Of a stretch of 64,000 nucleotides of DNA, positions 1-12,731 are shown piece after piece. The notes under the pieces are model-generated. The model saw only the letters and a list, made by a program, of their open reading frames with translations, did no database searches and had not been told where the DNA came from. This DNA comes from Macrostomum hystrix (taxonomy: Eukaryota > Platyhelminthes > Macrostomidae), in the NCBI GenBank assembly GCA_950097015.1, contig CATNEN010000025.1, positions 4,689,001-4,753,000 of the forward strand. Reading direction: 5' to 3'. Position 1 is the stretch's first letter; each line of letters starts with the position of its first letter. The position numbers were made by a program, and so were the translations under genes.

Positions 1-3000
1 AGACACTGAAGTCACACTGACAGTGGAGACAAAGTCACAGGGACAGTGGAGACACTGAAGTCACAGGGACAGTGGAGACACTGAAGTCACAGGGACAGTG
101 GAGACACTGAAGTCACAGGGACAGTGGAGACACTGAAGTCACAGGGACAGTGGAGACACTGAAGTCACAGGGACAGTGGAGACACTGAAGTCACAGGGAC
201 AGTGGAGACACTGAAGTCACAGGGACAGTGGAGACACTGAAGTCACACTGACAGTGGAGACAAAGTCACAGGGACAGTGGAGACACTGAAGTCATAGGGA
301 CAGTGGAGACACTGAAGTCACAGGGACAGTGGAGACACTGAAGTCACACTGACAGTGGAGACACTGAAGTCACACTGACAGTGGAGACACTGAAGTCACA
401 CTGACAGTGGAGACACTGAAGTCACACTGACAGTGGAGACACTGAAGTCACACTGACAGTGGAGACAAAGTCACAGGGACAGTGGAGACACTGAAGTCAC
501 AGGGACAGTGGAGACACTGAAGTCACACTGACAGTGGAGACAAAGTCACAGGGACAGTGGAGACACTGAAGTCACACTGACAGTGGAGACACTGAAGTCA
601 CACTGACAGTGGAGACACTGAAGTCACACTGACAGTGGAGACAAAGTCACAGGGACAGTGGAGACACTGAAGTCACACTGACAGTGGAGACAAAGTCACA
701 GGGACAGTGGAGACACTGAAGTCACACTGACAGTGGAGACAAAGTCACAGGGACAGTGGAGACACTGAAGTCACACTGACAGTGGAGACAAAGTCACAGG
801 GACAGTGGAGACACTGAAGTCACACTGACAGTGGAGACAAAGTCACAGGGACAGTGGAGACACTGAAGTCACAGGGACAGTGGAGACACTGAAGTCACAG
901 GGACAGTGGAGACACTGAAGTCACAGGGACAGTGGAGACACTGAAGTCACACTGACAGTGGAGACAAAGTCACAGGGACAGTGGAGACACTGAAGTCACA
1001 GGGACAGTGGAGACACTGAAGTCACAGGGACAGTGGAGACACTGAAGTCACACTGACAGTGGAGACACTGAAGTCACACTGACAGTGGAGACACTGAAGT
1101 CACACTGACAGTGGAGACACTGAAGTCACACTGACAGTGGAGACAAAGTCACAGGGACAGTGGAGACACTGAAGTCACAGGGACAGTGGAGACACTGAAG
1201 TCACAGGGACAGTGGAGACACTGAAGTCACAGGGACAGTGGAGACACTGAAGTCACACTGACAGTGGAGACAAAGTCACAGGGACAGTGGAGACACTGAA
1301 GTCACAGGGACAGTGGAGACACTGAAGTCACAGGGACAGTGGAGACACTGAAGTCACACTGACAGTGGAGACACTGAAGTCACACTGACAGTGGAGACAA
1401 AGTCACAGGGACAGTGGAGACACTGAAGTCACACTGACAGTGGAGACAAAGTCACAGGGACAGTGGAGACACTGAAGTCACACTGACAGTGGAGACAAAG
1501 TCACAGGGACAGTGGAGACACTGAAGTCACACTGACAGTGGAGACAAAGTCACAGGGACAGTGGAGACACTGAAGTCACACTGACAGTGGAGACAAAGTC
1601 ACAGGGACAGTGGAGACACTGAAGTCACAGGGACAGTGGAGACACTGAAGTCACAGGGACAGTGGAGACACTGAAGTCACAGGGACAGTGGAGACACTGA
1701 AGTCACACTGACAGTGGAGACAAAGTCACAGGGACAGTGGAGACACTGAAGTCACAGGGACAGTGGAGACACTGAAGTCACAGGGACAGTGGAGACACTG
1801 AAGTCACAGGGACAGTGGAGACACTGAAGTCACAGGGACAGTGGAGACACTGAAGTCACACTGACAGTGGAGACAAAGTCACAGGGACAGTGGAGACACT
1901 GAAGTCACAGGGACAGTGGAGACACTGAAGTCACAGGGACAGTGGAGACACTGAAGTCACAGGGACAGTGGAGACACTGAAGTCACAGGGACAGTGGAGA
2001 CACTGAAGTCACACTGACAGTGGAGACAAAGTCACAGGGACAGTGGAGACACTGAAGTCACACTGACAGTGGAGACAAAGTCACAGGGACAGTGGAGACA
2101 CTGAAGTCACACTGACAGTGGAGACAAAGTCACAGGGACAGTGGAGACACTGAAGTCACACTGACAGTGGAGACAAAGTCACAGGGACAGTGGAGACACT
2201 GAAGTCACACTGACAGTGGAGACAAAGTCACAGGGACAGTGGAGACACTGAAGTCACACTGACAGTGGAGACAAAGTCACAGGGACAGTGGAGACACTGA
2301 AGTCACAGGGACAGTGGAGACACTGAAGTCACAGGGACAGTGGAGACACTGAAGTCACAGGGACAGTGGAGACACTGAAGTCACAGGGACAGTGGAGACA
2401 CTGAAGTCACAGGGACAGTGGAGACACTGAAGTCACACTGACAGTGGAGACAAAGTCACAGGGACAGTGGAGACACTGAAGTCACAGGGACAGTGGAGAC
2501 ACTGAAGTCACAGGGACAGTGGAGACACTGAAGTCACAGGGACAGTGGAGACACTGAAGTCACACTGACAGTGGAGACAAAGTCACAGGGACAGTGGAGA
2601 CACTGAAGTCACAGGGACAGTGGAGACACTGAAGTCACAGGGACAGTGGAGACACTGAAATCACAGGGACAGTGGAGACACTGAAGTCACAGGGACAGTG
2701 GAGACACTGAAGTCACAGGGACAGTGGAGACACTGAAGTCACACTGACAGTGGAGACAAAGTCACAGGGACAGTGGAGACACTGAAGTCACACTGACAGT
2801 GGAGACAAAGTCACAGGGACAGTGGAGACACTGAAGTCACACTGACAGTGGAGACAAAGTCACAGGGACAGTGGAGACACTGAAGTCACACTGACAGTGG
2901 AGACAAAGTCACAGGGACAGTGGAGACACTGAAGTCACAGGGACAGTGGAGACACTGAAGTCACAGGGACAGTGGAGACACTGAAGTCACAGGGACAGTG

Positions 3001-6000
3001 GAGACACTGAAGTCACAGGGACAGTGGAGACACTGAAGTCACACTGACAGTGGAGACAAAGTCACAGGGACAGTGGAGACACTGAAGTCACAGGGACAGT
3101 GGAGACACTGAAGTCACAGGGACAGTGGAGACACTGAAATCACAGGGACAGTGGAGACACTGAAGTCACAGGGACAGTGGAGACACTGAAGTCACAGGGA
3201 CAGTGGAGACACTGAAGTCACACTGACAGTGGAGACAAAGTCACAGGGACAGTGGAGACACTGAAGTCACACTGACAGTGGAGACAAAGTCACAGGGACA
3301 GTGGAGACACTGAAGTCACACTGACAGTGGAGACAAAGTCACAGGGACAGTGGAGACACTGAAGTCACACTGACAGTGGAGACAAAGTCACAGGGACAGT
3401 GGAGACACTGAAGTCACACTGACAGTGGAGACAAAGTCACAGGGACAGTGGAGACACTGAAGTCACAGGGACAGTGGAGACACTGAAGTCACAGGGACAG
3501 TGGAGACACTGAAGTCACAGGGACAGTGGAGACACTGAAGTCACACTGACAGTGGAGACAAAGTCACAGGGACAGTGGAGACACTGAAGTCACACTGACA
3601 GTGGAGACAAAGTCACAGGGACAGTGGAGACACTGAAGTCACACTGACAGTGGAGACAAAGTCACAGGGACAGTGGAGACACTGAAGTCACAGGGACAGT
3701 GGAGACACTGAAGTCACAGGGACAGTGGAGACACTGAAGTCACAGGGACAGTGGAGACACTGAAGTCACACTGACAGTGGAGACAAAGTCACAGGGACAG
3801 TGGAGACACTGAAGTCACAGGGACAGTGGAGACACTGAAGTCACAGGGACAGTGGAGACACTGAAGTCACACTGACAGTGGAGACACTGAAGTCACACTG
3901 ACAGTGGAGACACTGAAGTCACACTGACAGTGGAGACACTGAAGTCACACTGACAGTGGAGACACTGAAGTCACACTGACAGTGGAGACACTGAAGTCAC
4001 ACTGACAGTGGAGACACTGAAGTCACACTGACAGTGGAGACAAAGTCACAGGGACAGTGGAGACACTGAAGTCACAGGGACAGTGGAGACACTGAAGTCA
4101 CACTGACAGTGGAGACAAAGTCACAGGGACAGTGGAGACACTGAAGTCACAGGGACAGTGGAGACACTGAAGTCACACTGACAGTGGAGACACTGAAGTC
4201 ACACTGACAGTGGAGACACTGAAGTCACACTGACAGTGGAGACAAAGTCACAGGGACAGTGGAGACACTGAAGTCACACTGACAGTGGAGACAAAGTCAC
4301 AGGGACAGTGGAGACACTGAAGTCACACTGACAGTGGAGACAAAGTCACAGGGACAGTGGAGACACTGAAGTCACACTGACAGTGGAGACAAAGTCACAG
4401 GGACAGTGGAGACACTGAAGTCACACTGACAGTGGAGACAAAGTCACAGGGACAGTGGAGACACTGAAGTCACAGGGACAGTGGAGACACTGAAGTCACA
4501 GGGACAGTGGAGACACTGAAGTCACAGGGACAGTGGAGACACTGAAGTCACACTGACAGTGGAGACAAAGTCACAGGGACAGTGGAGACACTGAAGTCAC
4601 AGGGACAGTGGAGACACTGAAGTCACAGGGACAGTGGAGACACTGAAGTCACAGGGACAGTGGAGACACTGAAGTCACAGGGACAGTGGAGACACTGAAG
4701 TCACACTGACAGTGGAGACAAAGTCACAGGGACAGTGGAGACACTGAAGTCACAGGGACAGTGGAGACACTGAAGTCACAGGGACAGTGGAGACACTGAA
4801 GTCACAGGGACAGTGGAGACACTGAAGTCACAGGGACAGTGGAGACACTGAAGTCACACTGACAGTGGAGACAAAGTCACAGGGACAGTGGAGACACTGA
4901 AGTCACACTGACAGTGGAGACAAAGTCACAGGGACAGTGGAGACACTGAAGTCACACTGACAGTGGAGACAAAGTCACAGGGACAGTGGAGACACTGAAG
5001 TCACACTGACAGTGGAGACAAAGTCACAGGGACAGTGGAGACACTGAAGTCACACTGACAGTGGAGACAAAGTCACAGGGACAGTGGAGACACTGAAGTC
5101 ACACTGACAGTGGAGACAAAGTCACAGGGACAGTGGAGACACTGAAGTCACAGGGACAGTGGAGACACTGAAGTCACAGGGACAGTGGAGACACTGAAGT
5201 CACAGGGACAGTGGAGACACTGAAGTCACAGGGACAGTGGAGACACTGAAGTCACAGGGACAGTGGAGACACTGAAGTCACACTGACAGTGGAGACAAAG
5301 TCACAGGGACAGTGGAGACACTGAAGTCACAGGGACAGTGGAGACACTGAAGTCACAGGGACAGTGGAGACACTGAAGTCACAGGGACAGTGGAGACACT
5401 GAAGTCACACTGACAGTGGAGACAAAGTCACAGGGACAGTGGAGACACTGAAGTCACAGGGACAGTGGAGACACTGAAGTCACAGGGACAGTGGAGACAC
5501 TGAAATCACAGGGACAGTGGAGACACTGAAGTCACAGGGACAGTGGAGACACTGAAGTCACAGGGACAGTGGAGACACTGAAGTCACACTGACAGTGGAG
5601 ACAAAGTCACAGGGACAGTGGAGACACTGAAGTCACACTGACAGTGGAGACAAAGTCACAGGGACAGTGGAGACACTGAAGTCACACTGACAGTGGAGAC
5701 AAAGTCACAGGGACAGTGGAGACACTGAAGTCACAGGGACAGTGGAGACACTGAAGTCACAGGGACAGTGGAGACACTGAAGTCACAGGGACAGTGGAGA
5801 CACTGAAGTCACAGGGACAGTGGAGACACTGAAGTCACACTGACAGTGGAGACAAAGTCACAGGGACAGTGGAGACACTGAAGTCACAGGGACAGTGGAG
5901 ACACTGAAGTCACAGGGACAGTGGAGACACTGAAATCACAGGGACAGTGGAGACACTGAAGTCACAGGGACAGTGGAGACACTGAAGTCACAGGGACAGT

Positions 6001-6432
6001 GGAGACACTGAAGTCACACTGACAGTGGAGACAAAGTCACAGGGACAGTGGAGACACTGAAGTCACACTGACAGTGGAGACAAAGTCACAGGGACAGTGG
6101 AGACACTGAAGTCACACTGACAGTGGAGACAAAGTCACAGGGACAGTGGAGACACTGAAGTCACACTGACAGTGGAGACAAAGTCACAGGGACAGTGGAG
6201 ACACTGAAGTCACACTGACAGTGGAGACAAAGTCACAGGGACAGTGGAGACACTGAAGTCACAGGGACAGTGGAGACACTGAAGTCACAGGGACAGTGGA
6301 GACACTGAAGTCACAGGGACAGTGGAGACACTGAAGTCACAGGGACAGTGGAGACACTGAAGTCACAGGGACAGTGGAGACACTGAAGTCACAGGCAGAG
6401 TGACCACGCTGAAGTCACGGGGACAGTGGAGT
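1..6432. repeat. 6.4-kb minisatellite array, 26- and 23-bp units
   Basis: The window opens inside an array of roughly 250 units sharing the core GACAGTGGAGAC. Three unit types alternate: two 26-bp forms that differ at the end (CACAGG versus CACACT) and a 23-bp form in which ACTGAAG is shortened to AAG. The 26+23 pair gives a 49-bp dimer that recurs in long runs. The last units degrade from about 6390. Stops occur in all frames, so it is non-coding. The array continues beyond the left edge. Confidence 0.97.
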
Positions 6433-7134
6433 GGCGGCAGCAAACGTTCGCACGGCAAGGACGCGCAGCGTGACCAGCGTGGGCGGCTCCTCAGTGCACT
6501 TAGACGTCAGTCATGAAAATCCTAGTCGGATTGTGTTAATTGCGCACTGCATAGGACAAACGATCTTCAGGAGTTTACTGAATAAAGAAAACTAATCATA
6601 AAATCCAGAGCCGTTGAGGATTAAAGCCTCTGGAGACTTGTCTCTCCCGATTTCCGTTTTCGGAGAGAAACGCAAGACAGCAAAAGTATACGCATCACCG
6701 CCTCATCACTGTACACACTTGATCCACACCAAGCATGCTTATCGAAGTGCCGCTTCACACCAAGCATGCTTATCGGAGTGCCACTTTACTCAAAGCATGC
6801 TTATCGGAGTGCCACTTTACTCAAAGCATGCTTATCGGGGTAATAATCCTCATCAAATTCATTTGTCACGCCCGAGTTCGCTTCTCTCCAATCAGATCTA
6901 CACCCATCTTTATTGGCTCGCACCAGTGCACTTATTCGACTAGTAAAGACTCGGTAGCTAAACGAAGAAGCAGGCATGACCTGATCCTGACTTTTCTATC
7001 CTTCTCAGTTAGTATTGTATATTTTCTTACAACTAAAAAGTAAAAAACGATCAGGAAAATTGAAGGCTGTGCTGGAAAACTATCTGGTAAGTTAAGATTG
7101 CAACAGTCCGTAAAAGACCTGAAGCTCCTCTTCT
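6433..7134. other. Spacer between array and first insulin-like gene
   Basis: Unique sequence with one short tandem repeat (6729-6838). A possible 5' untranslated exon of the downstream gene ends near 7088, where CTATCTG is followed by a good donor GTAAGTTAAG; a matching acceptor (GTCGTAG) lies at about 7163. Small open frames here show no coding character. Confidence 0.5.
6729..6838. repeat. 31-bp tandem repeat, 4 copies
   Basis: Four copies of a 31-bp unit, each containing GCATGCTTATCG. The first two copies have point differences and the last two are almost identical. It makes overlapping frames open here, which explains the short open frames; no gene is indicated. Confidence 0.85.
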
Positions 7135-7191
7135 TTGAAAATCCTAATTTGTTATCCTGATGAATGTCGTAGGACCCGTCAGAATAGCTGG

Positions 7192-7817
7192 ATGTCGCTT
7201 CAACTATCTCCGCTGCTGCTGGTACTGGTGCTAGTGCTGATGCTAGTTATACCAGCTCTAACCTCACCAAAGTTGACCCTCGAGCAGGCGATCAAGCAGA
7301 ACAGATACGCGCACATGCGCATTCGCTCCTGCAATCTGCCGAAGCTGCTCAACACCATCAAGGTGCTGTGCAGACACGTCACTGTGTACAACAGCGCCAA
7401 TTCCGACTGCATCAAGCCGCCAGCCAGAAAACGAAACGCGGACTTCACCAAGCTGCAGTTGCTGCCAGAGGAAAACGCATCGATTGCGCCGTGGAACAAC
7501 ATGGACCCAGGTGAGTGCGCCATTCCTCTTATTGTGCCTTCATCAAATGAACGATCTCATTGACGTTCATCAACTCGACTACGCCTGTCGTTTCAGCGGA
7601 GAGAGTCGTGCTGGATGCGTGCTGCACCGGGCACTGCAACTACTGCATGCTGCAACTGTACTGCTGCAACACGCCAGTGTGAGTACTCGCTCACTCTGAT
7701 ATTCGTTTTGATTCGAAGCAATCCCTTCATTATCAGAATCCAGTGCATTGGGACTGCTAAATTTGTTTCAGATGGGCCAAGAAGTTCTGCTACTACACAA
7801 TGCCGTACGACGCTTAA
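7192..7817 (+). CDS. Insulin-like peptide precursor, copy 1
   Basis: Three exons join in phase: 7192-7510, 7597-7678 and 7772-7817 (TAA 7815-7817), giving 148 residues; an in-frame ATG at 7135 would add 19. The order is signal peptide (Leu/Val-rich, residues 1 to about 24), B-like domain with RSCNLPKLL...VLC, a third Cys, the basic site ARKR, a C-peptide of about 30 residues, then an A-like domain. The A motif is CC-x3-C-x8-C, exactly the insulin pattern, with extra cysteines (NYC, the second of LYCC, KFC). The B pair is spaced C-x12-C, not the usual x11. There are ten cysteines in the mature regions, so five disulfides are possible. The C/A junction has a single Arg (ER) instead of a dibasic site. 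It is expected to be a secreted ligand for a receptor tyrosine kinase or relaxin-type receptor; which one cannot be told. A close paralogue follows at 9905-10701. Confidence 0.8.
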
Positions 7818-9148
7818 CTGAGGGAGCTGAGAGAACTTGACAACATCAGGATGGGAGAGAACTTCAGGCTGATGAACGTCTTAGTGGTATTCGAAACAAC
7901 GAATCCCTCCCTTGTGGCTGTGGCGGAACTGCTTAGCAAGGAATGTATTTGCAAAGGATCAACTTGTCATTCTTCAAACTTCCCTCTTCTCTGTGCTTGT
8001 TTACGCTCGCGCGCCCTCCTATTGTACTTTATCCTCTCTCCCTCTATCTGTTTAACTTCTTAGCTAACCTTCACTTACTTCTCTTTCCTTTCCCTCGCCT
8101 CTGATTGGCTAGCTGCTCGTCTCTCTTTCCCCACCCCCTGGCCCGTCCTCACTCGTGTTATTCTGCCCCCTCCTTATCTCGTTAATATATTTGATTCTCG
8201 GCCTAGAACTAGTGGGCTTGGGCCTGCCGTTCGATTCGTTCAGTGCCGTAAACACTGGCTCTGACTGCGAAGTCTCAATTTAATTTAATAAGTCACTACA
8301 TAACTGAATACACGAGTGGCTATAGTTATTTTAAATGTCAGTTTTGGCGAGTACACACTGCAGTTGGAGACGCAAAATTACGTACTCGGAGCTTTTTTAA
8401 ATTTTCTTTTTTTTAACGGGCGGTGCTATACCAATTTCAACTAAACTTGAACAAAAGTGGATCTCGTTTGTATAACTTCTATTTGCACCTACTGCACAAT
8501 ATTTTCTCTTAGGGAACTCTCGGTCTCACAGATCCCAATGTTTCGCAAGCTAACTTATTGTTTCCTAGTCTAAAAGAAGATAGAGTACCTCTCAACTCAG
8601 GCTTGCAGATTTCTTGTAAAATTTCGGCTGAATAATATTGTCTATTAGTAGCTCCTGTTTTTCACTCATTCAAAACGGCTGTGGTCCCAAGGACCCAGGT
8701 TCCCATGAGACAATAGCCCCCAGGCCTCACAGAGCTATCTATGCTCTCTATCATTGCAGTGCAGTACAGCATGAGCTGTTAGTATCTGACCGCCCCATAG
8801 CCTGCTAATTTCCTTAAGGAAATAATATGATAAGCCAAACCGTATGCGAATCCACGGTTCCCTTAGAATTGGTGTGAAAGCTCAGGTATTTCCATGAGCT
8901 TGAAGTTATTCACCAGATTTCGTGTGTGATTTCAAAAACCCTAGTCCATTTACGAGCGTATATTGGAAATTATCCCTTTCAGACTTTTTCATTCCTCTTT
9001 CCACAAGAATGCTACTATCTTCCCCGTATTATCAGGGTCAGTCCAAGCTCGAATCTCCTATGTTTTCGTCGCTGCAAGAACAGCAAAGCATCCATTTTTA
9101 AGGACTGTAAACTCTTACGGTAAACTGCGTCAGACACTTGAGTATGCT
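7818..9148. other. Intergenic sequence, no gene seen
   Basis: Pyrimidine-rich stretches around 8000-8180, otherwise unstructured unique sequence. No coding pattern, array or RNA gene is visible before the SINE at 9149. Confidence 0.5.
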
Positions 9149-9480
9149 TAATTATTATTATTACTTGCAGGAGGGGCTGTGGGCAATGGCACATCATTTG
9201 GCGACAGTTGAAGCAATTCTGCCCGTTTCGCTGACTCCTGAGCACACTCGCTCACTGGTACTGTACGCAGGCACACACGCACACAGCTGTGTACATGTAC
9301 GCCGACTTTCTCATCGTCAGGCAGTGTACACCTTCACTGTGCCTTGGAGGTTGGCCTTCAATGTCGCAATTTGCACAAGCCCCAAGCCTTATCTCCGCCG
9401 GAAGGCCCCAAATGAATTTGAATCGAGGTCAGGGACCTTGGTGCGAGAGGCAAACGCTTTAGACCGCTCTGCTACTCACC
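9149..9480 (-). mobile_element. tRNA-derived SINE (family 1), near full length
   Basis: The Pol III head is at the right end: read on the minus strand, about 9480-9425 resembles a tRNA gene, with an A box (TAGCAGAGCGG) and a B-box-like CTCGATTC. The body is shared with copies at 12549, 51108 and 60521. The left end, which is the 3' end, is a TTA/TAA microsatellite tail. Any small open frame here is SINE sequence. Confidence 0.85.
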
Positions 9481-9754
9481 AAACTGTGGAGTACTCAGTA
9501 CGAAAATATTGTTCTTACTGATTCACTGCCATCTAACTGACTGGCTGCTGGCCTAACGATGACGTTAACAGATGTCTAAATTTGAGCACTAGTCCGTGAG
9601 CTGCTTTAGCAGTCCGTTCCGAGCCTACAGCAGCTTAGTCTTTGGTTGAGCCGCCATTAACGCATTCGCTGCCCAATCAAAGCCATTTCGGTGCCGAATC
9701 ATCTCAATAGGTGCCTTTCACCCATTCTCATGGACTTGATTGGACGCCGCAGTC

Positions 9755-9760
9755 TATAAA
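9755..9760 (+). promoter_or_regulatory. TATA box of insulin-like gene 2
   Basis: TATAAA in the context AGTCTATAAAGC lies 150 bp upstream of the ATG at 9905, a distance that allows a start site near 9785 and a 5' UTR of about 120 bases. Assigned by motif and position only. Confidence 0.5.
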
Positions 9761-9904
9761 GCTAGCAGCAATTTTCGGCCTCTTTAGTCAGTCCTTGCTT
9801 CCAGGTACGGCTGACAAGGTAACACTAGACTATATCATTTTTTTCGCAAATAGCACAGTTGCTTCCATTTCGGTCCAGCTTGGAATAATTTAATGCTAGT
9901 TAAA

Positions 9905-10701
9905 ATGCCCGCTAGAACTGTCTGCAGAGGTGAAAGGCTTCTTGGTGAGTGAAGAAAACTGCTAAACATCTCTTCAGCACTTTCGACCTACTGTCTACAT
10001 CTGTCTACTGTCTAGGTCGAGTGATTCTCTCATTTGCTTTCTTCCCTTTGCAGGATCTGCTCAACGAAGCTGGCTGCCGATCCCACTGCCTCCGCTACTG
10101 CTGCTGCTGATGCTAATGCTGCTGGTACCACCGGCTTTGGCCACCACAAAATTGACCCTGGAACAGGCCAACCGGCTAAACGAGTACGCGCACAAGCGGA
10201 TTCGCTCCTGCAATTTGCCGAAGCTACTCAGAACCATCAATGCGCTGTGCAGAGATGTCGGCCTGTACAACATTAGCAATCCTGCGTGTATCAAGCGGCC
10301 AGCAAGCAGCAAGCGGAACGTGGACTTCACCAAGCTGCAGGTACTGCCGGAGGATGGACCGGTCGTGCCTTGGAGCGACATGGACCCAGGTGAGTGCGCC
10401 ATTCCTCTTATTTTGTCTTCATCGAACGAACTATCTCCTTGACGTTCATGAACTCGGCTCCGCCTGTCGTTTCAGCGGAGAGAGTCGTGCTGGATGCGTG
10501 CTGCACCGAGTACTGCAACTACTGCATGCTGCAACTGTACTGCTGCAACACGCCAGTGTGAGTACTCGCTCACTCTGATACTCTTTTTTATAATGCTTCA
10601 ATGCCTTCAATATCAGAGTCCAGTGCATTGAGGCCTCCAATTTAACCTGTTTCAGATGGGCCAAGAAGTTCTGCTACTACACAATGCCGTACGACGCTTA
10701 A
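9905..10701 (+). CDS. Insulin-like peptide precursor, copy 2
   Basis: Four exons, 9905-9944, 10054-10389, 10476-10557 and 10656-10701 (TAA), join in phase to a 167-residue precursor. A 40-base first exon supplies MPARTVCRGERLLG; a Leu-rich signal sequence follows at about residues 21-44. The B-like domain contains RSCNLPKLLRTINALC (C-x12-C), then a third Cys, the basic site SSKR and a C-peptide. The A-like domain (CC-x3-C-x8-C plus three further cysteines) is nearly identical to that of copy 1; the B region is clearly more diverged. Introns are 109, 86 and 98 bp. The last two splice sites match those of copy 1, including the conserved GTGAGTGCGCC donor context. A tandem duplication with later homogenisation of the 3' half is the simplest reading. 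A role as a secreted hormone is inferred from the cysteine pattern. Confidence 0.8.
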
Positions 10702-10887
10702 CTGAGGGAGCTTAGAGAACTCTACCTGAGGAGCTTCAGGTTGACGAACTGTTCAGTCACATTCCAAATTGACTAGTTTGGTGTACTGAACTGTGACGAC
10801 TTTTATGAAGCGCAAACATGAGTTGCTGGTTGCCAATCGCAAGTTGCTGTCGGCATTGCATCAGATTTTTGTGCACTTTGTCACTTT

Positions 10888-10893
10888 AATAAA
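10888..10893 (+). terminator. Polyadenylation signal of insulin-like gene 2
   Basis: AATAAA lies 187 bp after the stop codon of the second insulin-like gene, in the right orientation. Confidence 0.6.
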
Positions 10894-12548
10894 CATTAAG
10901 TGACATTTTGAAAGGCATAGATTAAGGCAAGCATATCAAAGCAAGCCGACTTTTCGTTTCCTTCATATTTTACTTGTTTCTTTGCTGCTTTTATGAGACA
11001 TGGAACGGATAAGACACGGAAGAGATGAGACAGTGGAGCGATGACTGACCAGAGAAAAGACACTGGAGAGATGAGACAAGGGAGAAGAGTTGGAAGGGCC
11101 TTGGACCGGATTAAGGACATTGCGGCCGGTATCTTAGGCGCTGATTGGAACGCTCGTGTGTTCAACTTTGATTACCTGATATCTACACGGAGACGCAAAA
11201 TAGTTGTTGTCAGACGCTGGAACGATTTTATTAACCTCTACTTGACTGCAGCAGGCTGTAAGCCCTCACTGCCGTTGCCGACGGCAATGCCGAAAACGGC
11301 CATAGACAGCTGCCACATCTATGAACGTATCTGTTGCTAATCCCAGTTTCAGTCGATAGTCTATAGTCCATAGTCTATGGTGTACGAGGGTAGTGAAATA
11401 TTGCCTATTCACATATCCGCTTCTGCTTTTTGCTTCTATATTTTCTCGCGCTTCGCCGTTTTTCCCAACTTGATTTTGCCCAAGACCAAACAATACTGAA
11501 TATCAAAATAAAAGTCCATCGCGTGCAATACTCAATATCTAAATAAAAGTCCAACGTTGTCTTAATGCCACGCCATCACACAAATTTACCCGACTGTGAT
11601 AAATAATGACCCGATGAACTACTAACTATACTTCTAGTTTAAGTGCACTTATAGACTAAAGATTTCTGTGGGGGCGTGTTTGAAAGGGAGAGTCCCACAG
11701 GCTGATTGATAAAGCTTTAGAAAGAATTTCTATAGAAAAAGTGTACGAAAAGAGATAACAGAAATAATTAGACATTGCGTAAGGTCTTTTGTCGGCGCCT
11801 GTTTTGCTCATGGATAATCAGGAGGCTGAAGAGAGTGATTCACATCTAGACAGAGATTAGAGCACGCCCCTCACTGCAGCCACCTCAACGGCAGTCTCAT
11901 TGTATATCAATTCAATTAGCAATTCTTTAATTACAGTAATATTTAATAATATCCCCTGAGAGATGAGCCATCCGCCCACCTGTGCGGCTCAAAATTTTAT
12001 TGAGTCCGGCAGAAAGCGAGTTTCGAGTTTAAGAACTATAGCTTATGCGCTTAAGGGTGTGGCCGGTGCGTTTGAAGTGACAAAACTAGTGTCACTTCAA
12101 ACCGGGATTGATTTCTGCCAAGAGCGAACAGTCTGAGTAAAGCTGGGAAAATTCATTATTCACCATTTTTATTGACCACTTCACATTTTAGCCTATTTAC
12201 CTTCCAGTAAATTAGGCTTAATTTATTAAGAAATTATTTTAGAAATCGACAAGTAGCGATTTCGGCTAGTAAGGATCCCGCTTTGCTGTCGGAACTCCTT
12301 CAATTGGTAGGATGTTAGTGGAGAGCCGTTGTCGGGGGTGAAGCACTCGAGACATTTCAAGCCGTGCGAAACTCCCCCTTAGATACAGAATTGCGGTGTC
12401 CGACGTAGCATTCCTCAAAAGGAAAGGCATACAGTTTTTTTTACAAGCATAGGCCATTCTTCGGTCTTTGTTTAACGTGAAGTAAGGTAAAGCGTTACAA
12501 TATGGTTTCAGCTTCTTTGACTGACCATAATATAAAATAATTTTTAAA
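10894..12548. other. Intergenic sequence with a perfect hairpin
   Basis: No gene recognised. The clearest structure is at 12070-12102: arms GTTTGAAGTGAC and GTCACTTCAAAC (12 of 12 paired) around a 9-base loop, with CCGG/CCGG extending the stem after a bulge. Short open frames near 11041-11340 lack family features. Confidence 0.45.
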
Positions 12549-12731
12549 AAATAATAATTGCAGGAGGGCTGTGGGCAATCGCAACACCCTTTGGTGACTC
12601 ATAGACCCGCAGCCTGCGAGTAGGAAATTCTGCCCAATTCGCTGACTCCTTAGCACACACGCTCACAGATACTGTACGCAGGCACACACTCACACAGGTG
12701 TGTACATCTGCCCTGACTTTCTCATCGTCAG
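12549..12731 (-). mobile_element. SINE family 1, 5'-truncated copy
   Basis: Begins with the (AAT)n tail and GCAGGAGGGCTGTGGG, runs through the SINE body, and stops abruptly after CTCATCGTCAG. The tRNA-like head is missing. Loss of the head with a retained tail is the usual outcome of LINE-driven target-primed reverse transcription. Confidence 0.8.

Noticed and set aside
1-6432. CRISPR-like array
   Set aside because: Repeat units abut with no unique spacers, and the genome is eukaryotic.
9015-9521. Short open frames on both strands as small genes
   Set aside because: They fall inside or next to a SINE copy and match the SINE consensus, not a protein family.
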